Below, in pieces: positions 10,001 through 17,829 of a stretch of 64,000 nucleotides of DNA. Numbering within the stretch: position 1 is the first letter of the stretch; each line of letters opens with the position of its first letter. The notes under the pieces were generated by a model. The model was not told where the DNA came from. It saw only the letters and a list, made by a program, of their open reading frames with translations, and ran no database searches. The DNA lies in NCBI GenBank assembly GCA_964596125.1, contig CAZQRP010000018.1, positions 1 through 64,000 on the forward strand. Reading direction: 5' to 3'. This DNA is from CAZQRP01 sp964596125. Its GTDB lineage: Bacteria > Chloroflexota > Dehalococcoidia > GIF9 > UBA5629. The translations under genes and the position numbers were made by a program.

Positions 10001-10069
10001 TACGGCATCGGACCCGCTGGACACACACCCTGTACCTTGACAAACAAAAACAGTCTTGTGGCCTAGCAT
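7007..10069 (-). CDS. NuoF-GltD fusion: NADH-binding diaphorase fused to glutamate-synthase-small-subunit-like flavoprotein
   Basis: About 1020 residues from the ATG at 10069, which follows GAGGAG and overlaps the nuoE stop. Domains in order: thioredoxin-like [2Fe-2S] (Cys near 10, 15, 46, 50); NuoF FMN/NADH core with 'GLRGRGGAGFPTG' (~165) and 'NADEGDPGAFMDR' (~196); SLBB and 4Fe-4S region with 'SCGKCVPCRLG' (~456) and 'CSLCGLGQTCP' (~500); then from ~535 a GltD/NfnB-type domain with N-terminal cysteines ('CQHTCPAGINIP'), two dinucleotide folds ('VVGAGPTGLSCAYF', 'VIGGGNVALDAARTA') and 'GVFAGGDFVTGPG'. It should oxidise NADH via FMN and, through the second flavin domain, perhaps NADPH or ferredoxin. 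The second module's NuoF (16616-17815) lacks both extra ends. Confidence 0.9.
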   Translation of the reverse strand: MLGHKTVFVCQGTGCVSSGSDAVYKALKEEIARSGLKNIDLDFTGCHGFCEQGPNVVIEPDGIFYTHVDSADASDIINSHLRVGKPVERLFYRDPITGQSIPKYAEINFYKQQQRVILRNCGHINPEKIDHYIARDGYRALRKALLEMTPEEVIEEIKKSGLRGRGGAGFPTGRKWEFCRNAPGDTKYVICNADEGDPGAFMDRSILEADPHAVIEGLTIAGYAMGANEGYVYVREEYPLAVKRLYVALEQAIARGFLGDNILGSGFPFTIIVKEGAGAFVCGEETALIASIEGKRGMPRPRPPFPAQSGLDGKPSNINNVKSLATVPVIITQGADWFASIGTEKSKGTAVFALTGKIANSGLVEVPMGTPLSNIIFDIGGGIPRGKRFKAVQTGGPSGGCIPARFIDTPVDYDSLAQLGSIMGSGGMVVLDENTCMVEVARYFLSFTQTESCGKCVPCRLGTKQMLEILTRTTQGKGQDSDIDTLLNIARAVKECSLCGLGQTCPNPILTTINYFQDEYEAHIKEKKCPAAVCDALMISPCQHTCPAGINIPKYVAHIAAGEYYQSIETIRDRNPFAAICGRICHHPCEYKCRRGELDEPVAIRSLKRFAADWYQDHATTLPVPEPFPRTRQQNVAVVGAGPTGLSCAYFLAQMGYGVTVFEALPVGGGMLSVAIPEFRLPRKAIQQDIDYISRRGVDIRYNTPINVNFTVDDLKKDGFAAVFIAAGAQRSQRIGIPGELEDVEGFHYGLRFLRDVKVGKQIEVGHKVAVIGGGNVALDAARTALRIGADEVDIFYRRSRDEMPVTEIEYDEALAEGIKINFLVSPTRIASDNWKVNGLQCIRMQLGEMDSSGRRRPLPILDSDFFAEANTVIAAVGQAPDLSFLPPDSALERTRWETLAVDSNTLATNVSGVFAGGDFVTGPGMVIHAIAAGKRGALAIDKYIKGDTSRVEIYDLKTEVILEAAREEEEETWEAQPRLEVPTLPTEERKQNFQEIELGFSEEKAIIESKRCLRCDLES

Positions 10070-10070
10070 G

Positions 10071-10559
10071 CTACTCCTCACCCTTTCTGCTGCCGAACAG
10101 GTAAGTCACCTTCTTGGGATTGAGGTGCCCGTAGGTTGTGGCACCGATCACCATGTTAGGTGCCAGGGCGCAGACCCCTATGCAGGCAACCGTCTCCAGA
10201 GTATATTCATAATCGGGACTGGTCTCGCCTTCCTCGATGCCCAGATGCTGCTTCACCAATTTCAATATTGTCTTTCCGCCCCGTACATGGCAGGCCGTTC
10301 CCCGACATATCCTGACAACTTTTTTCCCACGTGGCTCCGTATGGAATTGCTCGTAGAAGGTTATCACTCCCTGCACCTGGGCGGGGAATAGACCGAGTTC
10401 TTTAGCTATAGGCGTTGTAGCTTCGGGTGGGATGTATCCGATCTCCTCCTGAACTCTCTGAAGTAATGGGATCAATGCCCATCTCTGGCCCTGAAAACCG
10501 GCTATGATCTTGTTTATCCTGGCGAGATTGGCTTTCGTTGACTTTCTTGGTTTAGCCAT
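10071..10559 (-). CDS. nuoE: NuoE-like [2Fe-2S] subunit (left module)
   Basis: A 162-residue thioredoxin-like [2Fe-2S] ferredoxin of the NuoE/HoxE family. An N-terminal helical bundle ('LIPLLQRVQEEIGYIPPEA') is followed by the cluster ligands 'CRGTACH' and 'CIGVC'. In bacterial complex I and soluble NAD-linked dehydrogenases it pairs with NuoF and carries cluster N1a. Its ATG overlaps the end of the upstream FdhA-like gene by 8 bases (ATGGCTAA), and its stop overlaps the start of the NuoF-GltD gene, so the three are translationally coupled and very likely form one complex. Confidence 0.92.
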   Translation of the reverse strand: MAKPRKSTKANLARINKIIAGFQGQRWALIPLLQRVQEEIGYIPPEATTPIAKELGLFPAQVQGVITFYEQFHTEPRGKKVVRICRGTACHVRGGKTILKLVKQHLGIEEGETSPDYEYTLETVACIGVCALAPNMVIGATTYGHLNPKKVTYLFGSRKGEE

Positions 10560-13254
10560 GGTCTACAATCCTTTCCAGCTTTACCGGACATGTTTTTAGA
10601 GCTGGGGTCTTGCTCTGAAGGTCTAAAATAGTGTCGAATAACATATTGACGGAGCTTTCCGGGAATGACATGGGCATGAAAATCATTCCGGGATTGAGCG
10701 TGTTCATTATTTCGGCTGTGGCAGTCACCTCGCCTGTAGCCGATATTACTTTGACCTTTTCACCCTGGACAATCCCAAGCTTTTTAGCATCGGCCTCATT
10801 GATTTCTACAAACGCTTCTGAAGAATATTTCCTCAACCTTGAAGACCTGGAACTCCGGCAGCCGGTGCCAAATTGAAACAGCGTACTCCCGGTTAATAAG
10901 TTAAATGCATATCCATCCCCCCAATTCTCCGGCTGTGGAATGTATTCGACCGGGCAGAAGCGACCGAAACCGCTGGGAAATTGCCCCTTGTGGAGACGTC
11001 TGTTTACAGGCCAACTACTGCCAAATTCATACAAATACTGGCTCTTTATATCAGTATCACCATAACTTACCTCGTGGTATAACGGCACCTGCTCTACAAC
11101 CTCGGCTAGAACCTCTTGGGGGGAAGAATATGGCATCGTATGGCCCAACTTAGTTGCCAGTTTAAGTATAATCTCCCAATCAGGTAAACAATTCTCGAAC
11201 GGTTCCAGGGCTTTCCTCACTGTTCGCATCCTGCCCTCAAAATTGGTAAACGTACCATCCTTTTCAGCAAAGCTGGAAGCTGGTAAAACTACGGTTGCTA
11301 ACTTTGCTGTTTCGGTAAGGAACATATCCTGCACGACCAGGAAGTCAAGAGATGCCAGGGCTTCCTCCACCAGGTTCCGTTGTGGAAAACTCAGTACCGG
11401 ATTTTCTCCGATAATATACATTCCCTTGATCTTCCCCTCTTTAGCCCGGTCGACCATTTCCAGGGCTGTTAGTCCTTTATTGACAGGTAATCGGCAGCCC
11501 CATCGTTCCTCAAATGCTTTTATGGCCTGTGCATCTTGTAAGTCCTGATATCCAGGGAGAAAATCGGGCAAGGCGCCCATGTCACATGCACCTTGCCCGT
11601 TGTTTTCTCTTTGCAGTGCGTAGATGCCGCCGCCACCACCTCCGATATTTTCAGTTAACATCGCTAAGTTTGCCAGCGCTGTTACTCCGCTTGTCCCATT
11701 AATATGCTGTGTAATTCCGCTTCCATAGACGATTGCAGAGCGGCTGGCACTGGCGAAAAGCTTAGCTGCAAGGCGTATCTCCTGAGCTGCGATACCGGTA
11801 CTCTTCTTTATGTACCCGGGAGTGTATTTCTGTAAATAATCGGTAAATGATTCAAAGTCACCCATTTTTCTAGCGATATATACGCTGTCAAACCAGTCTT
11901 CGTCGATAATCACTTTGGAGATAGCATTTATCAGAAGCAGATCAGTCCCAGCTTTTGGTTTCAACCAGAGATGCGCCCAGGACGCCAGCTTTGTCTGCCG
12001 CGGGTCTATTAACAATAATCTGGCCCCTTTATACTTGACTGCACGCTTTACAGCGTATTCGACCAGCGGTGCAGAGGAGGAGGGATCTGCCCCAATGACC
12101 AATATCACCTCTGCCTGTTCGAGGTCATCAAGTGAGTTGGTAGTGCCGGGGAAGCCGGTGGTCTTTCCAAGACCTGCATAGCTTGCGGAGCTATATAACC
12201 TGCTTCCATTATCAATGTTATTTGTACCCAGAACACATCTCGCAAACCTTTGCAGTAAGTAGTTTTCTTCGTTTGTACACTTGGATGAACCGAAAACAGC
12301 CAGACTGTCCGGCCCGTAAGACTCTTTTATTTGCTTGAATCGGTCAGCTACCAGGTCAATGACTTCTTCCCAGGATGCCGGCATAAAGTCGCCATTCACT
12401 TTTACCAGAGGAGTAGCCAGCCTATCTGGGCTGTGCACGAAGTCGCAGCCGTAACTTCCCTTCACGCAAAGGGTGCCTTTCGTCAGAGAGCTATCTTTAT
12501 TGGGTCTAACGCGAAGTAACCTGTTGTTTTTAACTTCGAGGCAAATGTCACAGCCACATCCGCAATACGGGCAAACTGTTTGGACGATCGTGTTAGTTGC
12601 CCCTCTATATATTTCTCCATTTTCCATCAATGCACCTGTTGGGCATTGTTCTACACAGGTCCCACAGAAAGTACACTCGGAGTTTTCCAGTGGTAAGTCA
12701 TCAACTGTTGCCGGTTTGGAGATGAACCCCCGATGAATATAGTCTATGGCACCTACAACTACCAGTTCCTGGTCTGCCCTGATGCATCTCGCACATAGAA
12801 TACATTTACTGAGGTCCCTGACAATGAATGGATTGATTTCCTCAGTAGTAGCAAGTTGGGGAATTCTCTGAAGTCCAATCCACCCGATGCCCATATCGGA
12901 GGCAATCTTTCGTAATTGGCAGCGATTACCCTTGTCACATACGATGCATGTATCGGGATGACTGGCCAACATTAACTTGAGTATAGTCTCTCGACGTTCC
13001 AGTACTCGCGGAGAATACGTATTAATTATCATCCCTGGAGCTATTGGAGTAACACAGGACGACATTAGAGCACCTGAGTGCTCATCTTCCACTATGCAGA
13101 TGCGACAGGCACCAATTGGCTCCAGATGAGAATCATGGCAAAGGGTCGGAATATCTACGCCTGACTCACGCGCCAGATCTAAAATGGTCATGCCAGGCTG
13201 ACCACTTACTTCGCGTCCATTGAGCGTGATAGTAATGGTGTCTACAGTCAGCAT
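10552..13254 (-). CDS. formate dehydrogenase alpha-like protein with replaced active-site residues
   Basis: A 900-residue homologue of the NAD-linked formate dehydrogenase catalytic subunit. Domains: N-terminal [2Fe-2S] (Cys 39, 50, 53, 67); His-Cys 4Fe-4S (His 99, Cys 103, 106, 112); two-cluster ferredoxin (Cys 151, 154, 157 with Asp 161 where the fourth Cys is expected; Cys 194, 197, 200, 204); 4Fe-4S of the molybdopterin domain (Cys 228, 231, 235, 263); then molybdopterin-binding core and C-terminal dinucleotide-binding domain. In E. coli FdhF the Mo ligand Sec140, His141 and Arg333 are catalytic. Here 'SRLYSS' gives Tyr354 and Ser355, and 'ALQRENN' gives Gln548. Formate oxidation is therefore doubtful. 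It heads the operon and overlaps nuoE. Confidence 0.88.
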   Translation of the reverse strand: MLTVDTITITLNGREVSGQPGMTILDLARESGVDIPTLCHDSHLEPIGACRICIVEDEHSGALMSSCVTPIAPGMIINTYSPRVLERRETILKLMLASHPDTCIVCDKGNRCQLRKIASDMGIGWIGLQRIPQLATTEEINPFIVRDLSKCILCARCIRADQELVVVGAIDYIHRGFISKPATVDDLPLENSECTFCGTCVEQCPTGALMENGEIYRGATNTIVQTVCPYCGCGCDICLEVKNNRLLRVRPNKDSSLTKGTLCVKGSYGCDFVHSPDRLATPLVKVNGDFMPASWEEVIDLVADRFKQIKESYGPDSLAVFGSSKCTNEENYLLQRFARCVLGTNNIDNGSRLYSSASYAGLGKTTGFPGTTNSLDDLEQAEVILVIGADPSSSAPLVEYAVKRAVKYKGARLLLIDPRQTKLASWAHLWLKPKAGTDLLLINAISKVIIDEDWFDSVYIARKMGDFESFTDYLQKYTPGYIKKSTGIAAQEIRLAAKLFASASRSAIVYGSGITQHINGTSGVTALANLAMLTENIGGGGGGIYALQRENNGQGACDMGALPDFLPGYQDLQDAQAIKAFEERWGCRLPVNKGLTALEMVDRAKEGKIKGMYIIGENPVLSFPQRNLVEEALASLDFLVVQDMFLTETAKLATVVLPASSFAEKDGTFTNFEGRMRTVRKALEPFENCLPDWEIILKLATKLGHTMPYSSPQEVLAEVVEQVPLYHEVSYGDTDIKSQYLYEFGSSWPVNRRLHKGQFPSGFGRFCPVEYIPQPENWGDGYAFNLLTGSTLFQFGTGCRSSRSSRLRKYSSEAFVEINEADAKKLGIVQGEKVKVISATGEVTATAEIMNTLNPGMIFMPMSFPESSVNMLFDTILDLQSKTPALKTCPVKLERIVDHG

Positions 13255-13339
13255 TTCTTTCGGGCAACTTTCTCAGTATTTGGTCAGCCTTTAAGGAGTG
13301 CCAAATGTAATTAAATGCCAATAATTCAGTTGGTCACTG

Positions 13340-14125
13340 TTAACTCATGGCGGGCATGAAGTGCTTTCCCTGATTAACAGACCGGATACCAGCTAATAGC
13401 TGGGAGCTGACACTACTCTTGGGAATAAAACCCAATGCCCCCGCCTGACTGCTGGCAAGAATATTTTCATTGTCAGCATACTGAGTTAACATCAAGACCT
13501 TTACTTGCTCAAACTCTTTACATATATGACGAGTAGCTTCCAGTCCGTTCATTATGGGCATGACTACATCCATAAGTACTACATTGGGCAAAAGGTGACG
13601 GGCTTTTTCCAGAGCATCCCTGCCATTTACTGCCTCTCCGACTACCTGTATATCTTTCTGCAAAGATAGCAAGGCACGAATACCGTCTCTAACTATGGGA
13701 TGGTCATCTGCTACCAGTACACTGATTCTTCTGATCGATTTATCCATCAGTTTTTGGATTAGAAGTACCAGTGCTGCTGGCTCAACCGGCTTTGTCAAAA
13801 AATCATAACAATCAAGCTGTATCCCTTCTTCTCTTGTCCACCCCTTGAGAAGTTGTCTTTCCTGGGGTGCATTGAGCACAATAAGCGGCAGGTTATTAAA
13901 CAGGGGAGTTTGTTTCAGCCATTGATGCAATAAGAACGCATCGCCTCTGGGCGCAATGGTTCCCAATATAACCATGTCAGGCCTTTCTGCCCAGGCCATT
14001 TTCTGCGCTTCAGTCCTGTTGAAAACGGTCAGGACCTTGAAGCCCTCGTCCTGTAGCGCTGACTGAAGGGCTGTGGTAAATTCCGGTTCGTCATCTACAA
14101 TTAAAATTTTCGTTTTTTTCCTCAT
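13340..14125 (-). CDS. double-receiver response regulator without output domain
   Basis: A 261-residue protein with two receiver domains. The first (about 1-125) has the acidic pocket 'VDDEPEF' and C-terminal Lys ('LTKPVEP'), but the phosphoacceptor position reads 'MVILGTIAPRG', Gly instead of Asp, so it is a pseudo-receiver. The second (about 133-258) is NarL-like, with 'ADDHPIVRDGIRALL' and phosphoacceptor Asp in 'VVLMDVVMP'. The protein stops right after the receiver fold ('GKHFMPAMS') where a NarL regulator would carry its LuxR helix-turn-helix, so the DNA-binding end is missing. GGAGGTTCGAG precedes the ATG. It lies 85 bases upstream of the FdhA-like gene on the same strand and may be co-transcribed with the left module. 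Confidence 0.85.
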   Translation of the reverse strand: MRKKTKILIVDDEPEFTTALQSALQDEGFKVLTVFNRTEAQKMAWAERPDMVILGTIAPRGDAFLLHQWLKQTPLFNNLPLIVLNAPQERQLLKGWTREEGIQLDCYDFLTKPVEPAALVLLIQKLMDKSIRRISVLVADDHPIVRDGIRALLSLQKDIQVVGEAVNGRDALEKARHLLPNVVLMDVVMPIMNGLEATRHICKEFEQVKVLMLTQYADNENILASSQAGALGFIPKSSVSSQLLAGIRSVNQGKHFMPAMS

Positions 14126-14437
14126 CTCGAACCTCCAGTTTTGGTGGAACGTAACTTCTATTATTTCTTTTTAGTCTAAACCTATAATAGCTAATGTTTA
14201 ACGTATGAGGAAGAGGGTTTTCCCTTGAATACTTCGGGTAATACCCTTGGATTTCTTGAATTTGCTCATTGTTTTAAATAATATTCTTTCCGGTGATTGG
14301 AGAAACGAGAAGAAGCAGGACGAAAATAAATCGGTGGGAGCTTATATAATAGACGACGGTATTAATAAAAAGACATTATAATCTCTGGAAGGTTTCAATA
14401 CGTCTGGTACCACTGTGAACGGTTAATACCTTTACTG
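14126..14437. other. intergenic region between two response regulators
   Basis: About 310 AT-rich bases upstream of the double-receiver gene. It should hold that gene's promoter; on the minus strand a TATTAT-like -10 occurs around 14170-14190, without a convincing -35. No gene, RNA or strong inverted repeat was recognised. Confidence 0.35.
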
Positions 14438-15091
14438 TCAAACGGTTATGATGCCTTTACGTATGGCATACTTAACCAGTTCGATGCGATTACGTATGTT
14501 AAGCTTTGCCATGAGGTTAGTCTTGTGTCCCTCGACAGTTTTATGACTGATTACCAACATGTCAGCTATTTCCTGGGTGGTATGTCCTTCCACTAATAGT
14601 TTGAGTACGTCCTTTTCACGGTCGGTTAACTGTTCGTAGGGATCACGACCATCTGGTAGAGTAATCCCGCGTTGATAATCCTGGATGAAAAACTTTGCTA
14701 TTGATGGTGATAAATAGGAGTCTCCCTGATAGACGGACCGTATGGCTGTAGTGAGCTCGGAAGACGCTGCTACCTTACTAATGAAACCATGGGCTCCGGC
14801 CTCGATAACAGGATATACATACTCTCTATCATCATACTGCGTCAAGGCTATTACCTTTGTCCCTGGAAATTCCTTTTGTATTCTGCGAGTAGCCTCCAAT
14901 CCTCCCATGACAGGCATAGCTATATCCATCAGTACCACGTTTGGCGAAAGTTCTTTAATCTTTTCTAAAGCTTCGCGCCCATTAACGGCTTCGCCGACTA
15001 CTTCTATGTCTCCAACCAGTCCAAGCAGGGCACAAATACCATCGCGTACGATAGTATGGTCATCTACCACTAACACTCTTATCTTCTGCAT
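14438..15091 (-). CDS. NarL/FixJ-family response regulator
   Basis: A complete 217-residue regulator. The receiver (1-120) has 'VDDHTIVRDGICALL', phosphoacceptor Asp in 'VVLMDIAMPVMGG' and Lys in 'FISKVAASS'. A LuxR-type helix-turn-helix follows (about 150-210; 'LTDREKDVLKLLVEGHTTQE', then a recognition helix in 'VISHKTVEGHKTNLM'). Its receiver closely resembles the second receiver of the 13340-14125 protein, indicating duplication. The HisKA_3-type kinase at 23273-24568 is the right class of partner. It is divergently placed to the right-hand NADH/MetVF module, so it is a candidate regulator of either module. Confidence 0.92.
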   Translation of the reverse strand: MQKIRVLVVDDHTIVRDGICALLGLVGDIEVVGEAVNGREALEKIKELSPNVVLMDIAMPVMGGLEATRRIQKEFPGTKVIALTQYDDREYVYPVIEAGAHGFISKVAASSELTTAIRSVYQGDSYLSPSIAKFFIQDYQRGITLPDGRDPYEQLTDREKDVLKLLVEGHTTQEIADMLVISHKTVEGHKTNLMAKLNIRNRIELVKYAIRKGIITV

Positions 15092-15427
15092 TAGCCCGGT
15101 CTCAGGTTATGTATACTCCATCTACTGTTGTGCCTCAGCACTTCGTTGTATTGACAGATAACCTGCCAGCGTTTTCCCGAAAACTCAAATATGAATATGT
15201 ACAGTTCACTTAAGTTACTGAGCTAAGCGTATACAGAATCGATAAAGTTTGTCAAGATGGCAGGTAATGAATAGAAACCTATTTTCTTTCTATATCGAGT
15301 ATGCTAAAATAGTGCGCAAAAAGTTTAAAAGGTTCCCCGCAAATCTAAAGTTCTGGTTCTTGTATATTGATTCCGAGCTTATCAGCTCAATAAAAGTTTG
15401 CAAATAATGAGAATTTTAGAATAGCAG
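15092..15427. other. divergent intergenic region
   Basis: 336 bases between the minus-strand NarL regulator and the plus-strand hoxU-like gene, so it should hold both promoters. On the plus strand TGCTAAAAT (15303-15310), an extended -10 with a poor -35 (TTTTCT at about 15282), is a candidate start for the right-hand module. No structured RNA or operator palindrome stands out. Confidence 0.35.
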
Positions 15428-16105
15428 ATGACAGAGATACAGGTTACTATAAATGGCAAGAAGGTTGTTGGTCACGAAGGAGTGACCATTCTTGAGCTTG
15501 CCCGGGAAAACGGCATAGATATTCCTACATTATGCTATGTGCCTGAGCTTCCACCGGTTGGGGCTTGTCGTATTTGTGTAGTCGAGGTGGAAGGTTCTAA
15601 AACTCTGGTTGGCTCTTGTCATACTCCAATTACCGAAGGCATGGTCATCCAAACACATTCCCCCGGTGTTATACAGGCTCGTCGGATGATTATAGAACTT
15701 TTACTGTCCAGCCATGCTGGCAATTGTTTTATGTGCGATAAGGCTAATATATGTGAGTTACGTAAGGTAGCTACTGAACTGGAGGTGGGTTTACCGCGAT
15801 TCTCCGTTAAAAAACGTTATTATCCTATAGAGGATGTTAGCCCGTATGTGAAACGTGATTTATCCAAGTGTATTCTATGCCGCCGATGTGTCAGGGCATG
15901 TAGTGAGATAAAAAAGGAAAAGACTTTCAGTATAGCGTATCGAGGATTTGATTCCAAGGTTGTTTATGGTTTAGACCAGCCTTTAGATAGAGATGCTTGT
16001 CGAGACTGTGATGTTTGTATATCCATATGTCCAACGGGTGCATTGAGTAAGGTTAGAGTGATAAAAGAAGAGAAAAAAGGGGAACCATTGGTCATAACTG
16101 ACTGA
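15428..16105 (+). CDS. hoxU: HoxU/NuoG-N-like iron-sulphur subunit (right module)
   Basis: A 225-residue protein corresponding to only the N-terminal electron-transfer part of NuoG/FdhA: [2Fe-2S] domain ('PTLCYV', 'GACRICVVEVEG'), His-Cys 4Fe-4S region ('SHAGNCFMCDKANICELRK') and a two-cluster ferredoxin with complete ligands ('CILCRRCVRAC', 'CRDCDVCISICPTGAL'). No molybdopterin domain follows, as in HoxU of NAD-linked hydrogenases. It starts the plus-strand run hoxU-nuoE-nuoF-metV-metF, so its likely role is to pass electrons from the NuoEF diaphorase to MetVF. In contrast to the left FdhA-like protein, the fourth Cys of its first ferredoxin cluster is intact. Confidence 0.88.
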   Translation: MTEIQVTINGKKVVGHEGVTILELARENGIDIPTLCYVPELPPVGACRICVVEVEGSKTLVGSCHTPITEGMVIQTHSPGVIQARRMIIELLLSSHAGNCFMCDKANICELRKVATELEVGLPRFSVKKRYYPIEDVSPYVKRDLSKCILCRRCVRACSEIKKEKTFSIAYRGFDSKVVYGLDQPLDRDACRDCDVCISICPTGALSKVRVIKEEKKGEPLVITD

Positions 16106-16132
16106 TTTATATTAATGGTGGAGTGCTGAAAG

Positions 16133-16579
16133 ATGGAGAAATCTCCTGGGCAAATCACTTCTCGGGGTAAAGAGTATGCGGACTTGCTGATCTTATTGCA
16201 GGAAGCGCAGGATACATTTGGCTATGTCCCTCAAGACCTTATAACTGAGCTGGCTGAATCCCACGATATATCCATAAGTGATGTTTACGGAGTAATCACT
16301 TTCTATTCCTTTCTGTCAACTAAGCCACAAGGTAGAAGTATAATAAGGATTTGCAAGAGCCCTCCGTGTTATCTCAAGAACTGCGATACTATCATTGAGA
16401 CCGTTGAGAAGGAAATTGGTATAAAACCCGGTGAAACAACGAATGATGGTAGGTTCTCATTCCAATTGACCAACTGTATTGGTGCCTGTGATAAAGCGCC
16501 GGCAATGATGGTTAATGACGATGTATACGGTGATTTAACGCCGGAAAAAATATCACAGATATTGACGTCATATAAATAG
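16133..16579 (+). CDS. nuoE: NuoE-like [2Fe-2S] subunit (right module)
   Basis: A 148-residue NuoE/HoxE-family protein with N-terminal helices ('LLQEAQDTFGYVPQDLIT') and [2Fe-2S] ligands in 'CKSPPCY' and 'CIGAC'. It begins 27 bases after the hoxU-like stop with GGTGGAG upstream, and precedes nuoF by 36 bases. It is the paralogue of 10071-10559 but clearly diverged, so the duplication is not recent. Confidence 0.92.
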   Translation: MEKSPGQITSRGKEYADLLILLQEAQDTFGYVPQDLITELAESHDISISDVYGVITFYSFLSTKPQGRSIIRICKSPPCYLKNCDTIIETVEKEIGIKPGETTNDGRFSFQLTNCIGACDKAPAMMVNDDVYGDLTPEKISQILTSYK

Positions 16580-16615
16580 GAACTCGATTTTTCGTCCCTG
16601 CAAGGAGTCTATTAA

Positions 16616-17815
16616 GTGACAGAGAAGCGAGTCGTATTAAAGAACTGCGGGTTGATTGATCCCACGAATATAAATACCTATTTGGAGAAGGATGGCTTCA
16701 AGGCTTTAACGAAAGCCAGGGACACCATGTCCCGGCAACAGGTTATAGATGAGATTAAGGCATCAGGATTACGTGGACGGGGAGGGGCTGGCTTTCCATG
16801 CGGTTTAAAATGGGAACTGGCGAGCAGAGCTCAGGGGAATCAAAAGTATATTATTTGTAACGCAGATGAAGGGGAGATAGGGACATTTAAAGATAAGTAT
16901 ATACTGGAGAATGATCCGTTTACTCTTATCGAAGCTATGGCTATTGCTGGCTATACTATCGGGACAGAGCAGGGCTATATTTATCTGCGTGCCGAATATC
17001 GCTACCTCCGTAATTCCTTGAAGAATGCGATTGATCAAGCCAAAGATAGAGGTTATTTACAGAATTTTAATATTGAGGTTCGCCAGGGTGCCGGGGCCTA
17101 TGTATGTGGGGAAGAATCAGCATTAATGGATTCTATTGAAGGCAGGAGGGGGGAGGTTCGGTTTAAGCCTCCGTTTCCGCCAACAAGTGGCCTGTGGGAA
17201 AGACCGACTATTATCAACAATGTGGAAACGCTAATGAATATACCACAGATACTACTTAACGGAGCGGATTGGTTTTCTCAAATGGGGACGGAGCGGAGTA
17301 AGGGCACTAAGGTTTTCTCGGTGAGTGGAGATGTGAAGAAACCCGGAGTTTACGAGTTAGTACTGGGCAGTACCTTGAAGGAGTTGGTTGAGGACTTAGC
17401 CCTGGCTGAAAATATTAAGATGATTCAGATAGGTGGTGCCTGTGGTAGAGTGATACCGTACGAAATGATAAATACGACACTTGCTTTTGAAAATATACTT
17501 GGAGCTGGGGCTGTTATTGTATATGATAATAGCCGGGACGTAATAGACATTGTTCATCGAACAATGGAGTTTTTAGTTGAGGAGAGCTGTGGCAAGTGTA
17601 CTCCATGTCGAGAAGGAACTGAAGTAATGGTTGAAACCTTCGAGCGATTGTCTCGAGGTGAAGGGTTAGATAAAGATATTACCTTACTGGAGGACCTATC
17701 ATCTACTATGATGGTTGCTTCCATGTGTGGACTGGGGCAGGCGGCTCCGACATCGGTGGTTGATAGTCTGAATTATTTCAGGGATGACTATGAGAACCGG
17801 ATTAAGAAAACCTAG
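16616..17815 (+). CDS. nuoF: NuoF-like NADH-binding diaphorase subunit (right module)
   Basis: A 399-residue core NuoF starting at GTG after AAGGAG. It shows the FMN/NADH segments 'GLRGRGGAGFPCG' (~48) and 'NADEGEIGTFKDK' (~84), the 'GAGAYVCGEESAL' region and the C-terminal 4Fe-4S ligands 'SCGKCTPCREG' and 'SMCGLGQAAP'. It lacks both the N-terminal thioredoxin-like domain and the C-terminal GltD-like domain of the left paralogue. Expected role: oxidise NADH and feed single electrons through NuoE and the HoxU-like protein. It is followed 14 bases later by metV, so the diaphorase and methylene-THF reductase subunits are encoded as one unit. Confidence 0.93.
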   Translation: MTEKRVVLKNCGLIDPTNINTYLEKDGFKALTKARDTMSRQQVIDEIKASGLRGRGGAGFPCGLKWELASRAQGNQKYIICNADEGEIGTFKDKYILENDPFTLIEAMAIAGYTIGTEQGYIYLRAEYRYLRNSLKNAIDQAKDRGYLQNFNIEVRQGAGAYVCGEESALMDSIEGRRGEVRFKPPFPPTSGLWERPTIINNVETLMNIPQILLNGADWFSQMGTERSKGTKVFSVSGDVKKPGVYELVLGSTLKELVEDLALAENIKMIQIGGACGRVIPYEMINTTLAFENILGAGAVIVYDNSRDVIDIVHRTMEFLVEESCGKCTPCREGTEVMVETFERLSRGEGLDKDITLLEDLSSTMMVASMCGLGQAAPTSVVDSLNYFRDDYENRIKKT

Positions 17816-17829
17816 CGGAGTTAATTATT

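Noticed and set aside
10552..13254. Selenocysteine (in-frame TGA) in the FdhA-like gene
   Set aside because: The frame is open throughout and the Sec/Cys position is a TAT Tyr codon; no recoding is needed.
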